Source of the DNA: BOG-908 sp963795825
Lineage (GTDB): Bacteria; Pseudomonadota; Alphaproteobacteria; Acetobacterales; Acetobacteraceae
Direction: 5' to 3'
NCBI GenBank assembly: GCA_963795825.1
Contig: CAWCIW010000001.1
Coordinates: 744,001-808,000, forward strand
Length of the DNA stretch: 64,000 nt
Position 1 is the stretch's first letter. Each line of letters starts with the position of its first letter. Of the stretch, positions 47,321 to 54,688 are shown one piece after another. Made by a program: the position numbers and the translations under genes. Under the pieces are notes generated by a model, which was not told the origin of the DNA, ran no database searches, and saw nothing but the letters and a program-made list of their open reading frames with translations.

Positions 47321-50119
47321 TTAGGCGGCTTCTTTTCTGGCGGGACGCATGGGGGGTGGGGGGATTTCGCCTTCCTCTTTGCACAGGGCTGCCAGCAGGG
47401 CGTCTTTCAGGCCGGCCAGTTTTCTTTCGTTTTCTATTTTCAGGCCGAACACGTCCTTTACGTAAAAAACGTCCACCGCGCGCACGCCGTAGGTGGTTAC
47501 GTGCGCGGAACCGATCTGCAGGCCCTGCTCGCTGATCGCCGACGTCACGTCGTGCAGCAGGCCGGGGCGGTCGCGGCCGTTGACCTCGAGCACGGTGTAG
47601 CTGTTCGAGGCGCCGTTATCGACGACGACGCGCGGCGGCACGTGTATCGCGCGCATGCGGCGGCCGATCAGCGCCTGTCCGAGTTTGGGAATCTCGTTCT
47701 CCAGTCTCAGATGTCCGCTCAGCGCCTGTTCTACGAGCACAGCAAGCTTGGCGATGCGATGCGGCTGGTCGAACGCGCCGCCGGCCGCATCCTGCACCCA
47801 GAACGTGTCCAGCGCGCTGCCGTTCGTCATCGTGTGTATGCGCGCATCCACGATCGAGGCGCCGGCCACCGCGAGCGCGCCGGCGATGCGGCTGAACAGG
47901 CCGGGATGGTCCGTGGCATACACGGTGATTTCGGTCACCGCGCGGGCGTGGCTGGGTTCGGTCACCACGGTGAGCGGGGCTGCGCGCGCTTCGGCGTCGC
48001 GCACCATGCGGGCATGGCGCACATGGGTTTCCGGATCGAAGGATAGCCAGTAGCCGGGATAGCCGAGGCCTGCGAAGAACGCGCGGTCGGCCTCGTTCCA
48101 GCCGGAGGTTGCAAGTATCTCGTCGGCGGCGGCGCGTGCGCGCTTCACCCTTACGTCGCGCTCGGTGGTGGCCAGGCCGCCGGCTAGCACTTCGGCGACG
48201 CGCGCGTAGAGGTCGCGCAGCAGCGTGGCTTTCCAGCCGTTCCAGACCTTGCTGGATACTGCACGCATGTCGGCGACGGTCAGCACGAGAAGCAGTTTCA
48301 GGCGTTCGGGGGATTGTATCGCCTCGGCGATGTCGAAGATGGTTTTCGGATCGTCGATATCGCGCTTGAAGGCCGTCTGGCTCAGCAAAAGATGATGCAG
48401 CACCAGCCAGGATACGGTTTCGGTCTCTTCCACGTTCAGGCCGAATTGCGGGCAGACCTGGGTGGCAATTTCGGCGCCCAGTATCGAATGATCGCCGCCG
48501 CGGCCTTTCGCGATATCGTGCAGCAGCATCGCCATGTACAGCGCACGGCGCGATTGCAGATTCTCGACGATGCCGCTGGCGATCGGCGCCACGTCGACAA
48601 GCTTGCCGTTCTCCAATGCGTTGAGGATGCGCACCGCCTCGATCGTGTGCTCGTCGACGGTAAAGATGTGGTAGGTGTCGAACTGCATCTGGCCGACCAC
48701 GCGGGCCCAGTCCGGCAGCATGCGTCCGATGATACCGGATTCGTTGAATATGGAGAGCCAGCCGGCGCCGTCCGGCTTGCCGTCGGGGTTCTGGCCGCAC
48801 AGCAGATCCAGAAAGATCTCGCCGGCTTCTGGATCGTTTCGTAACGAGACGGCGGCGCGCTCGTGGCGTATCAGCGCGCGCACCGCCAGCGGGTGGAGCT
48901 TCAGGCGGCGGGCGCGGGCCAGGCGCAACATGCGCAGCATGCGTATCGGCTCGTGGGCGAAATCGTCCGGACGGCCCGGCGTGATCTGGCCATCGACGAG
49001 CACGAAACCGGCTTCGAGCAGCGCACGGTCGGTCTCCACCTGCACGGCCGGCTCGCCCAGCGCGCGGCGCATCACCACCGGCTCGAGCACGAGGGTGAGG
49101 CGGGTCACATCGCGCGCGGTGAGGAAATAATGGCGCATGAAGCGCTCGACGCCGTCCTGCACGCCGTGCCGGGTGTAGCCCATGCGGGCGCCGACGACGG
49201 GTTGCAGGTCGAAGGTGAGGCGATCTTCCGAGCGGCCGCTGATGTAGTGCATGTGGAAACGCACGGTCCACAGGAAGTCCCACGAGCGGCGCAGGCGGCG
49301 GAGTTCCTGCGGCTCCAGCAGGTCGAGCCGGCCGGCGACCAGCTCGTTGGGCGTGTAGGCGCCGTAGGCGGCGCGGACCATCCAGTATTGCGTCTGCAGG
49401 TCGCGCAGGCCGCCGCGGCCCTCCTTGATGTTGGGCTCCACCAGGAACGCGCTCTCGCCGAAGCGGCGGTGGCGAGCCTGGCGCTCAGCCTGCTTGCCGG
49501 CGACGAAAAGGGCTGGGCCGGCCTGGTCGCCGGCGGCCTGGAAGGCGGTCTGGAATTCGGCGAACAGGCCGGCGTCGCCTATCAGCAGCCGGGCATCGAG
49601 CAGGCTGGTGCGTATCGTGAGGTCGGATTCGGCATCGGCCAGGCATTGCGCGATCGAGCGGGTGGCGTGGCCGACTTTCAGGCCGAGATCCCACATGAAA
49701 TAGAGCATGTAGCCGACGACGCGCAGCGTGGCCGGCGCCGGGGCGTCCGGGGCGAGGAACAGCAGGTCCACGTCGCTGAACGGGGCCAGCATGAAGCGGC
49801 CGTAGCCGCCGGTCGCCGCCACGGCCACAGGGTCGGTGAGGCCGGCGGGGCCCGCGACTTCTGCGATCGCGTGGGCGAACAGCACCTGGACCACGCCATC
49901 GGTGAGCGCTGCCAGTCGCTGGGCGGCCTCCACGCCGGCCATGCGGTAGGTTTCGAACTCGTCGCGCACGTGTTGCTGTATGCGCGCGAGGTGGCGGCGG
50001 AAGGTGGCGAGCGCCGCATCGCGGCCGGGGCGCTGGCCGCCTTCGACGAGCTCGTCCAGCGCCTTGGCCAGCACGGCGGAGACTTCGTTCGGAGCGGTCG
50101 GGAACGGGGTGGTGAGCAT
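47321..50119 (-). CDS. glnD: PII uridylyltransferase/uridylyl-removing enzyme GlnD
   Basis: A 932-residue nitrogen sensor that uridylylates PII proteins at low glutamine and reverses this at high glutamine. The nucleotidyltransferase domain has VAVAATGGYGRFMLAPFSDV and DLLFL; a helical region and then the HD domain (ALYMAMLLHDIAKGRGGDHS) follow; two C-terminal ACT domains begin near VTEITVYATDHPGLFSRIAG and SYTVLEVNGRDRPGLLHDVT. Its likely substrate is the PII at 37.5 kb. The start is ATG 50119; the gene diverges from rph with a 119-bp gap. Confidence 0.95.
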   Translation of the reverse strand: MLTTPFPTAPNEVSAVLAKALDELVEGGQRPGRDAALATFRRHLARIQQHVRDEFETYRMAGVEAAQRLAALTDGVVQVLFAHAIAEVAGPAGLTDPVAVAATGGYGRFMLAPFSDVDLLFLAPDAPAPATLRVVGYMLYFMWDLGLKVGHATRSIAQCLADAESDLTIRTSLLDARLLIGDAGLFAEFQTAFQAAGDQAGPALFVAGKQAERQARHRRFGESAFLVEPNIKEGRGGLRDLQTQYWMVRAAYGAYTPNELVAGRLDLLEPQELRRLRRSWDFLWTVRFHMHYISGRSEDRLTFDLQPVVGARMGYTRHGVQDGVERFMRHYFLTARDVTRLTLVLEPVVMRRALGEPAVQVETDRALLEAGFVLVDGQITPGRPDDFAHEPIRMLRMLRLARARRLKLHPLAVRALIRHERAAVSLRNDPEAGEIFLDLLCGQNPDGKPDGAGWLSIFNESGIIGRMLPDWARVVGQMQFDTYHIFTVDEHTIEAVRILNALENGKLVDVAPIASGIVENLQSRRALYMAMLLHDIAKGRGGDHSILGAEIATQVCPQFGLNVEETETVSWLVLHHLLLSQTAFKRDIDDPKTIFDIAEAIQSPERLKLLLVLTVADMRAVSSKVWNGWKATLLRDLYARVAEVLAGGLATTERDVRVKRARAAADEILATSGWNEADRAFFAGLGYPGYWLSFDPETHVRHARMVRDAEARAAPLTVVTEPSHARAVTEITVYATDHPGLFSRIAGALAVAGASIVDARIHTMTNGSALDTFWVQDAAGGAFDQPHRIAKLAVLVEQALSGHLRLENEIPKLGQALIGRRMRAIHVPPRVVVDNGASNSYTVLEVNGRDRPGLLHDVTSAISEQGLQIGSAHVTTYGVRAVDVFYVKDVFGLKIENERKLAGLKDALLAALCKEEGEIPPPPMRPARKEAA

Positions 50120-50238
50120 TGTGGGGGGAGCTTAGCGCCGGGTTCCGCCGTGCGACAGCCTTGCTGTGGGGGTTGCTTCCCTTCGCCGCACAACACGCGT
50201 AACCGCTCGCGCCATCACCCCGCGCAGGACACCCCCAC

Positions 50239-50949
50239 ATGCGACACAACGACCGCGCCGAAGATGCGCTCCGGTCCGTCTCGATCGAGCCCGGCTTCTC
50301 GCACCATGCCGAAGGGAGCTGCCTGATACGCATGGGTGGCACCGAGGTGCTGTGCACCGCCAGCGTGGAGCCGCGGGTGCCGCCTTTCATGCGCGGCAAG
50401 GGGCTCGGCTGGGTGACGGCGGAATACGGCATGCTGCCGCGCGCCACGCATACCCGCGGCGACCGCGAGGCGGCGCGCGGCAAGCAGTCCGGCCGGACGC
50501 AGGAGATACAGCGGCTGATCGGGCGGTCGCTGCGCGCGATCACCGACCGCACGGCGATGGGCGAGCTGACGGTCGCGCTCGATTGCGACGTGCTGAACGC
50601 CGATGGCGGCACACGCTGCGCCAGCATCACCGGCGCGTATGTGGCCCTCGTGCTGGCGTTCCGGAAGCTGGTGGAGACAAGGGTGATCGCCGCGATGCCG
50701 CTGACCGGGCAGGTGGCGGCGGTGAGTTGCGGCCTGGTGGGCGGCGCAGCGCTGCTCGACCTGGACTATGCGGAGGATAGCGGCGCCGAGGCGGACGCGA
50801 ATTTCGTGCTGACCCAAAGTGGGATCGTGGAGATACAGGGGACGGCGGAGCAATCGCCGTTCAGCGAGGCGCAGTTCCTGGAGCTGCTGCGGCTGGCCAA
50901 GGTGGGGACAGGCGCGCTGTTTGCCGCGCAAATGGCGGCTCTGGGGTGA
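50239..50949 (+). CDS. rph: Ribonuclease PH
   Basis: A 236-residue phosphorolytic 3'-5' exoribonuclease that trims tRNA 3' ends. The start ATG is at 50239 (MRHNDRAEDALRSVSIEPGF). Landmarks are GTEVLCTASVEPRVPPFMRG, GWVTAEYGMLPRATHTRGDR, a phosphate-binding GRTQEIQRLIGRSLRAITDR and DCDVLNADGGTRCASITGAY. Its stop overlaps the GTG of rdgB. This rph-rdgB order is common in alphaproteobacteria; the hrcA gene usually found upstream is replaced here by divergent glnD. Confidence 0.94.
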   Translation: MRHNDRAEDALRSVSIEPGFSHHAEGSCLIRMGGTEVLCTASVEPRVPPFMRGKGLGWVTAEYGMLPRATHTRGDREAARGKQSGRTQEIQRLIGRSLRAITDRTAMGELTVALDCDVLNADGGTRCASITGAYVALVLAFRKLVETRVIAAMPLTGQVAAVSCGLVGGAALLDLDYAEDSGAEADANFVLTQSGIVEIQGTAEQSPFSEAQFLELLRLAKVGTGALFAAQMAALG

Positions 50950-51566
50950 GTGGCGTGGTGGCGGATGGGCGGCGCCTGGCGCGCGGCAGCCGGCTGGTTC
51001 TGGCGAGCCATAACACGGGCAAGCTGCGCGAGATTGCGGCGCTGATGGCGCCGTATGGGATCGAGATGGTGTCGGCCGGCGACTTGGGGCTGGCCGAGCC
51101 GGAGGAGGATGCGCCCGATTTCGCCGGCAATGCGCGGATCAAGGCGCTGGCCGGGGCGCGCGCATCGGGACTGCCGGCGTTGGCCGACGATTTGGGGTTT
51201 TGCGTGGCGGCTTTGGGCGGCGCGCCCGGAGTGGTCTCGGCGCGCTGGGCGGGCGCGGAGAAGGATTTCGCGGCCGCTATGGCGCGGGTGCATGCGGAAA
51301 GCGCGGGGGCGGCGGACGATCGGGCGTGGTTCGTGTGCGTGCTATGCGTGGCCTGGCCGGACGGGATGACGGCCAGCTACCTGGGCCGCGTAGAGGGGCG
51401 GGCGGTCTGGCCGCCGCGCGGGGCGCTGGGGTTCGGCTACGACCCGATGTTCGTGCCGGCGGGGGATACGCGCACGTTCGGCGAGATGGATCCGGCCGAG
51501 AAACATACCGGCAGCCATCGCGCGCGGGCGATGGCGCAATTGGCTGCGGCTTGCTTGCCTGAGTAA
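50946..51566 (+). CDS. rdgB: RdgB/HAM1 non-canonical purine NTP pyrophosphatase
   Basis: A 206-residue housecleaning enzyme that hydrolyses ITP, dITP and XTP to monophosphates. It starts at GTG 50946, overlapping the rph stop (GTGA). The substrate pocket ASHNTGKLREIAALMAPYGI and the catalytic DD pair in LPALADDLGFCVAALGGAPG are present, followed by SARWAGAEKDFAAAMARV, GALGFGYDPMFVP and KHTGSHRARAMAQL. The usual DDSG is DDLG here; the change is in a loop and may not affect activity. Confidence 0.92.
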   Translation: MSGVVADGRRLARGSRLVLASHNTGKLREIAALMAPYGIEMVSAGDLGLAEPEEDAPDFAGNARIKALAGARASGLPALADDLGFCVAALGGAPGVVSARWAGAEKDFAAAMARVHAESAGAADDRAWFVCVLCVAWPDGMTASYLGRVEGRAVWPPRGALGFGYDPMFVPAGDTRTFGEMDPAEKHTGSHRARAMAQLAAACLPE

Positions 51567-51594
51567 CCACGCCCAGGCGTGGTGTAAGTAAAGA

Positions 51595-51772
51595 GAAGAA
51601 AGTAGTCCTTTTTCGAGAAAAAGGACCAAAAAGCTTTTGCTCCGACGGCTGCATCGACGCTCCCGTTCATTCTGCCAGTATATTTGCTTGCAGAAAAAAC
51701 CCGGATCTTCGTGCAGGCGTCGGAGCAAAAGCTTTTTGCTTCTTTTTCTCGAAAAAGAAGGCCTTGCTTCCT
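51595..51772. repeat. Family A full element, copy 21
   Basis: Left arm TCCTTTTTCGAGAAAAAGGA, inner GCTCCGACGGCTGCATC; spacer TTCTGCCAGTATATTTGC; right arm CAGGCGTCGGAGCAAAAGCT then TTCTTTTTCTCGAAAAAGAA. It ends 4 bp before the stop of the next gene. Confidence 0.9.
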
Positions 51773-51776
51773 AACT

Positions 51777-52217
51777 TTACTGACGCGCCCGACGAACCCC
51801 AGCCCCGGCCGCCCGGAACAACATCCGAAGCAGCCCGGTCTGCGCCACCATACGCGTAGCCGGCGCAACCAAAGCCGCTAGGGTCAGCGTGGCGCGCGCT
51901 TGTTCGAGGCTCTGGTCGCGCACCCGGCGGGCTTCCTCGATCACCGGATCCTTGATTTCGCCGGCGGCGAGCAGGCCGAAGATCACCACTACAACCACGT
52001 CCAACCCTGCGACGATCGCTACCGACGGGACGGCGGCGAGGTGGGCGTAATCAACGAGCGCCAGGGCGGCGATGACGTGCAGGCCGGCGAGCAGGCCCAG
52101 CGCGAACACCGCCGCCACTGCGCCGTAGATCGCACGGCGCACGATGCCGCTGACGGTCCGCTTGATCAGCAGGATTTCTGCCTGGGCGGCGACCCGGGCG
52201 AGGCGGGCGGTGCGCAT
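51777..52217 (-). CDS. YqjE-like (phage-holin-superfamily) membrane protein
   Basis: A 146-residue protein starting at ATG 52217 (MRTARLARVAAQAEILLIKR). Two hydrophobic helices (AIYGAVAAVFALGLLAGLHV and SVAIVAGLDVVVVVIFGLLA) flank short polar stretches, followed by an amphipathic C-terminal helix (VIEEARRVRDQSLEQARATL). The layout matches YqjE/DUF1469-type envelope proteins. It is not a phage gene by context: it follows the YqjD-like gene by 12 bp, the pair known in enterobacteria. Function unknown. Confidence 0.65.
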   Translation of the reverse strand: MRTARLARVAAQAEILLIKRTVSGIVRRAIYGAVAAVFALGLLAGLHVIAALALVDYAHLAAVPSVAIVAGLDVVVVVIFGLLAAGEIKDPVIEEARRVRDQSLEQARATLTLAALVAPATRMVAQTGLLRMLFRAAGAGVRRARQ

Positions 52218-52229
52218 GCTGACCGTCCT

Positions 52230-52478
52230 CTACTTGGTGATTCGGCCGAACAGGAAGCCCACGGCCGCGGCGACGCCGATGGCGATCAGCGGCTGGTCGC
52301 GCACGCGGTCGGACACCATTTCCGCCTGGTCCTCGGTGTAGGATTTGGCGCGGCCGGCGGCCTGGTAGGCGGTCTTGCGGGCGTCGGAGAAGGCCGGCGT
52401 CACGCGGTCGTCCATGAGCTGGTTCACCTGGTCGCGCAGGGCGCGCAATTCGTCGCGGGCGTTGTCCGTGATGGCCAT
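52230..52478 (-). CDS. DUF883-family protein (ElaB/YqjD-like)
   Basis: An 82-residue protein starting at ATG 52478 (MAITDNARDELRALRDQVNQ). A long amphipathic helix precedes a C-terminal membrane helix with DQPLIAIGVAAAVGFLFGRI, the family's signature glycine-zipper tail. YqjD and ElaB anchor to the membrane and bind ribosomes in stationary-phase E. coli; that role here is an inference. The preceding AAGGAGAT is a strong ribosome-binding site at the expected distance. Confidence 0.85.
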   Translation of the reverse strand: MAITDNARDELRALRDQVNQLMDDRVTPAFSDARKTAYQAAGRAKSYTEDQAEMVSDRVRDQPLIAIGVAAAVGFLFGRITK

Positions 52479-52567
52479 GGGGTATCTCCTTCGAGGGGGT
52501 GGGCAGTCCGGGCGGCCGTGCTGGCCACCGTAGGCCCAAGCAACGCCACCTTTCAGGGCTGGTTGCC

Positions 52568-53770
52568 ATGCGGTATCAAACCGATGTGGGGGACACGGAT
52601 AAACGACTGGCGGCGCTGCGGCTGACGGGGCTTACGAGCGCCGGCGGCGGGCGGTCGCGCGTGGCCGGCGGGCCGGAAGGAGGCGTGGCCGGCCAGGACA
52701 GGCCGGGCGATGGCGGGCTGGACCGGCTGACGCTCTCGCCGGAGCCCGGCGCGCTCACCGTGCTGCTGGGTGCGGCGGGCGCGGGCAAGTCCGCGTTGCT
52801 GCGGGCGGTGGCGGGGTTCGCGCGGGTGCAGGGCGGCATCGAGCTAGACGGGCGCGAGATCGGCCGGGTGCCGGCGTGGCGGCGCGGCTTCGGCGTGGTG
52901 CAGCAGCCGGACGCGCTGCTGCCGCATCTGACGCTGGCGGAAAACGTGGCGTTCGGGTTGCGCATGCGGCGTGTGCCCGCGGCCTCCCGCCGGGCGCTGG
53001 TGGAGGAGGCGCTGCATCTGGTGCAGCTCGAGGGGCGCGGCGGGCTGCGACCTGCCGCGGCGCGTGCGGCGGAGCGGCAGCGCGCGATGCTGGCGCGGGC
53101 GACCGTATTCGGCCCGCGCGTGCTGCTGCTCGACGAGCCGGCCGATGCCCAAGAGGGGCAGGAGCGCGTGATGTTGCTGGCGAGCGTGCGTCGGATCCAT
53201 GCGCTGCTGGGGGCCACGACGCTGCTGGCGACCGCGTCCGGCGCGGATGCGCTGGCAGTGGCCGACCAGATCGCCGTATTGCGCGCCGGCGCGATCGAGC
53301 AGTACGGGCCGGCCGCCGAGGTGTTCGACCGGCCGCGCAGCGACTATGCGGCGGGCCTGCTCGGCGAGACGAACCGGCTGGCGGGCATCATCCTGGACGT
53401 GGATGACGAGCTGGCGACGGTGCGGCTGGCCTGCGGTCCGGTGGTGGAAGTGTTGCGCGGGCGCAACTTGCAGGCGGGCGATGGCTGCGTGGTGGTGCTG
53501 CGGCCGGAGCGCATCGCGGTAGCCGGCGCGCGGGCGGCCGAGATGGGCGACCACGCGGTGGATGCCACGCTGATCGAGGCGCTGTTCCAGGGCGACAGCT
53601 ACAGGTTGCGTCTTCTGGTCGGGTCTGGCGCGCAGGTTGTGGTGCGCAGGCCGGCGGCCGCCGGGTTGCGTGGGCTGGTGGTGGGCGGCGATGCGGCGCT
53701 GGCCTGGCAGGCGCACCACGCGTTTGCCTATCGGGTGAACGGGCCGGCGGAGGGCTGGGCCGGCGGTTGA
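52568..53770 (+). CDS. ABC-transporter ATPase (PotA/UgpC-like) with abnormal signature motif
   Basis: A 400-residue protein from ATG 52568. Walker A is GAAGAGKSALL, the Q-loop is VVQQPDALLPHLTLAENVAF and Walker B is RVLLLDEPAD. The C-loop, LSGGQ in functional ABC ATPases, reads PAAARAAERQRAMLARATVF: the downstream QR-ARA helix remains but LSGGQ does not. The usual H-loop His in the ATH position is replaced (LLATASGADALAV). A C-terminal TOBE domain with VVVLRPERIAVAG is intact. No permease or binding protein is adjacent. It is probably inactive as a transport ATPase, or has a new role. The two core changes occur in an otherwise uninterrupted gene. Confidence 0.75.
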   Translation: MRYQTDVGDTDKRLAALRLTGLTSAGGGRSRVAGGPEGGVAGQDRPGDGGLDRLTLSPEPGALTVLLGAAGAGKSALLRAVAGFARVQGGIELDGREIGRVPAWRRGFGVVQQPDALLPHLTLAENVAFGLRMRRVPAASRRALVEEALHLVQLEGRGGLRPAAARAAERQRAMLARATVFGPRVLLLDEPADAQEGQERVMLLASVRRIHALLGATTLLATASGADALAVADQIAVLRAGAIEQYGPAAEVFDRPRSDYAAGLLGETNRLAGIILDVDDELATVRLACGPVVEVLRGRNLQAGDGCVVVLRPERIAVAGARAAEMGDHAVDATLIEALFQGDSYRLRLLVGSGAQVVVRRPAAAGLRGLVVGGDAALAWQAHHAFAYRVNGPAEGWAGG

Positions 53771-53801
53771 AACGCTGAGTCTTCTTGATTACTTAACTCG
53801 G

Positions 53802-53821
53802 TCGCGTCACAAGAGACGCGA
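53802..53821 (+). promoter_or_regulatory. Hairpin in the infC leader
   Basis: TCGCGTC at 53802-53808 and GACGCGA at 53815-53821 form a 7-bp stem with a 6-base loop, 14 bp upstream of the AGGAG. It may mark the transcript's 5' end or modulate access to the ribosome site. Confidence 0.4.
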
Positions 53822-53834
53822 TCGCCACCTCCAT

Positions 53835-53842
53835 AGGAGAGG
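53835..53842 (+). promoter_or_regulatory. Ribosome-binding site that decides the infC start
   Basis: AGGAGAGG lies 6 bases (from AGGAG) before an in-frame ATA at 53846 and 21 bases before the first ATG at 53861. The spacing is right only for the ATA. No comparable purine run precedes the ATG. Confidence 0.6.
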
Positions 53843-53845
53843 ACA

Positions 53846-54382
53846 ATAGCCCGAGGCCCAATGCCCGCCGCCCCATCCCGCGACGGCCCCCGTGTGAACG
53901 AAGATATCCGCGTCCCCCAGGTTCGCCTGATCGACCAGGACGGTGAAATGCAGGGCGTGATGTCCGCCCGGGACGCGCTTCTGCGCGCTTACGCGGTGGG
54001 GTTGGACCTGCTGGAGATCAGCCCGAACGCCGATCCGCCGGTTTGCAAGATCCTCGACTTCGGCAAGTATAAATACGAGCTGCAGAAGAAGAAGAACGAG
54101 GCGAAGAAGAAGCAGCGCGTTATCGAGATCAAGGAAGTCAAGGTCCGTCCGAATATCGACGAGAACGACTACCAGGTGAAGCTGCGCTCGATGAAGAGTT
54201 TCATCGAGGAGGGCGACAAGGTGAAGGTGACGTTGCGGTTCCGCGGGCGCGAGATGGCGCATCAGGATATCGGCGTGAAGGTTCTCGAGCGGATACGGGC
54301 GGATTTGGAGCTGGCGACCAAGGTGGAGCAGATGCCGCGTATGGAAATGCGGCAGATGGTGATGGTGCTTTCGCCTAAATAA
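53846..54382 (+). CDS. infC: Translation initiation factor IF-3, apparently starting at ATA
   Basis: A 178-residue factor that keeps 30S free of 50S and rejects non-AUG starts. IF-3N has RVNEDIRVPQVRLIDQDGEM and LEISPNADPPVCKILDFGKY, the linker helix is KKKNEAKKKQRVIEIKEVKV, and IF-3C has YQVKLRSMKSFIEEGDKVKV, TLRFRGREMAHQDIG and ends in VLSPK. The ATA at 53846 (ARGPMPAAPSRDGP follows) is preferred over the ATG at 53861 because of the Shine-Dalgarno spacing and because infC commonly uses AUU, AUA or AUC to let IF-3 repress its own translation. Using ATG would still give a working 173-residue protein. Confidence 0.93.
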   Translation: MARGPMPAAPSRDGPRVNEDIRVPQVRLIDQDGEMQGVMSARDALLRAYAVGLDLLEISPNADPPVCKILDFGKYKYELQKKKNEAKKKQRVIEIKEVKVRPNIDENDYQVKLRSMKSFIEEGDKVKVTLRFRGREMAHQDIGVKVLERIRADLELATKVEQMPRMEMRQMVMVLSPK

Positions 54383-54563
54383 GAAGGCGCCCTGGAAAAG
54401 GCGCCCTGGCGGGCCATCTGGCGCGCTTCTCCTGTGCTCCGGTGCTCATGGCCAAGCGGCCACTCCGCTCCGGTGCTCGGATAAACACGCCAGCTGACCC
54501 ACCATGCCGCCTTTTCGACCCGACATTTTGTAGAGGCTTGCGAATGTAGGGGTTGGTCTGCGG

Positions 54564-54600
54564 GTTGCAAACTGCAGAGTTGGTCGGCGAAGTTTGCAAC
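54564..54600. promoter_or_regulatory. 10-bp perfect inverted repeat upstream of the surface protein gene
   Basis: GTTGCAAACT at 54564-54573 and AGTTTGCAAC at 54591-54600, 17-base spacer. It lies 89 bp before the ATG at 54689 in a 306-bp gap (54383-54688) that otherwise holds GC-rich direct repeats such as AAGGCGCCCTGG twice just after infC. Candidate operator or hairpin. Confidence 0.45.
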
Positions 54601-54688
54601 TCGTTTCTGTTGTGCTTGTGCTTTTCTTGCACTGGTCGGGATGGGCGCGCACGAATAGCGTCTGCCGCACTGTTTGGAGTGTCGCAGG

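Noticed and set aside
51777..52217. Phage holin gene, hinting at a prophage
   Set aside because: The protein resembles the YqjE envelope family, which shares the holin superfamily label, sits next to a YqjD-like gene, and no phage gene is nearby.
53861..54382. infC starting at the first ATG
   Set aside because: Kept as the alternative. The Shine-Dalgarno spacing of 21 bases is too long and an in-frame ATA has correct spacing, so ATA is preferred.
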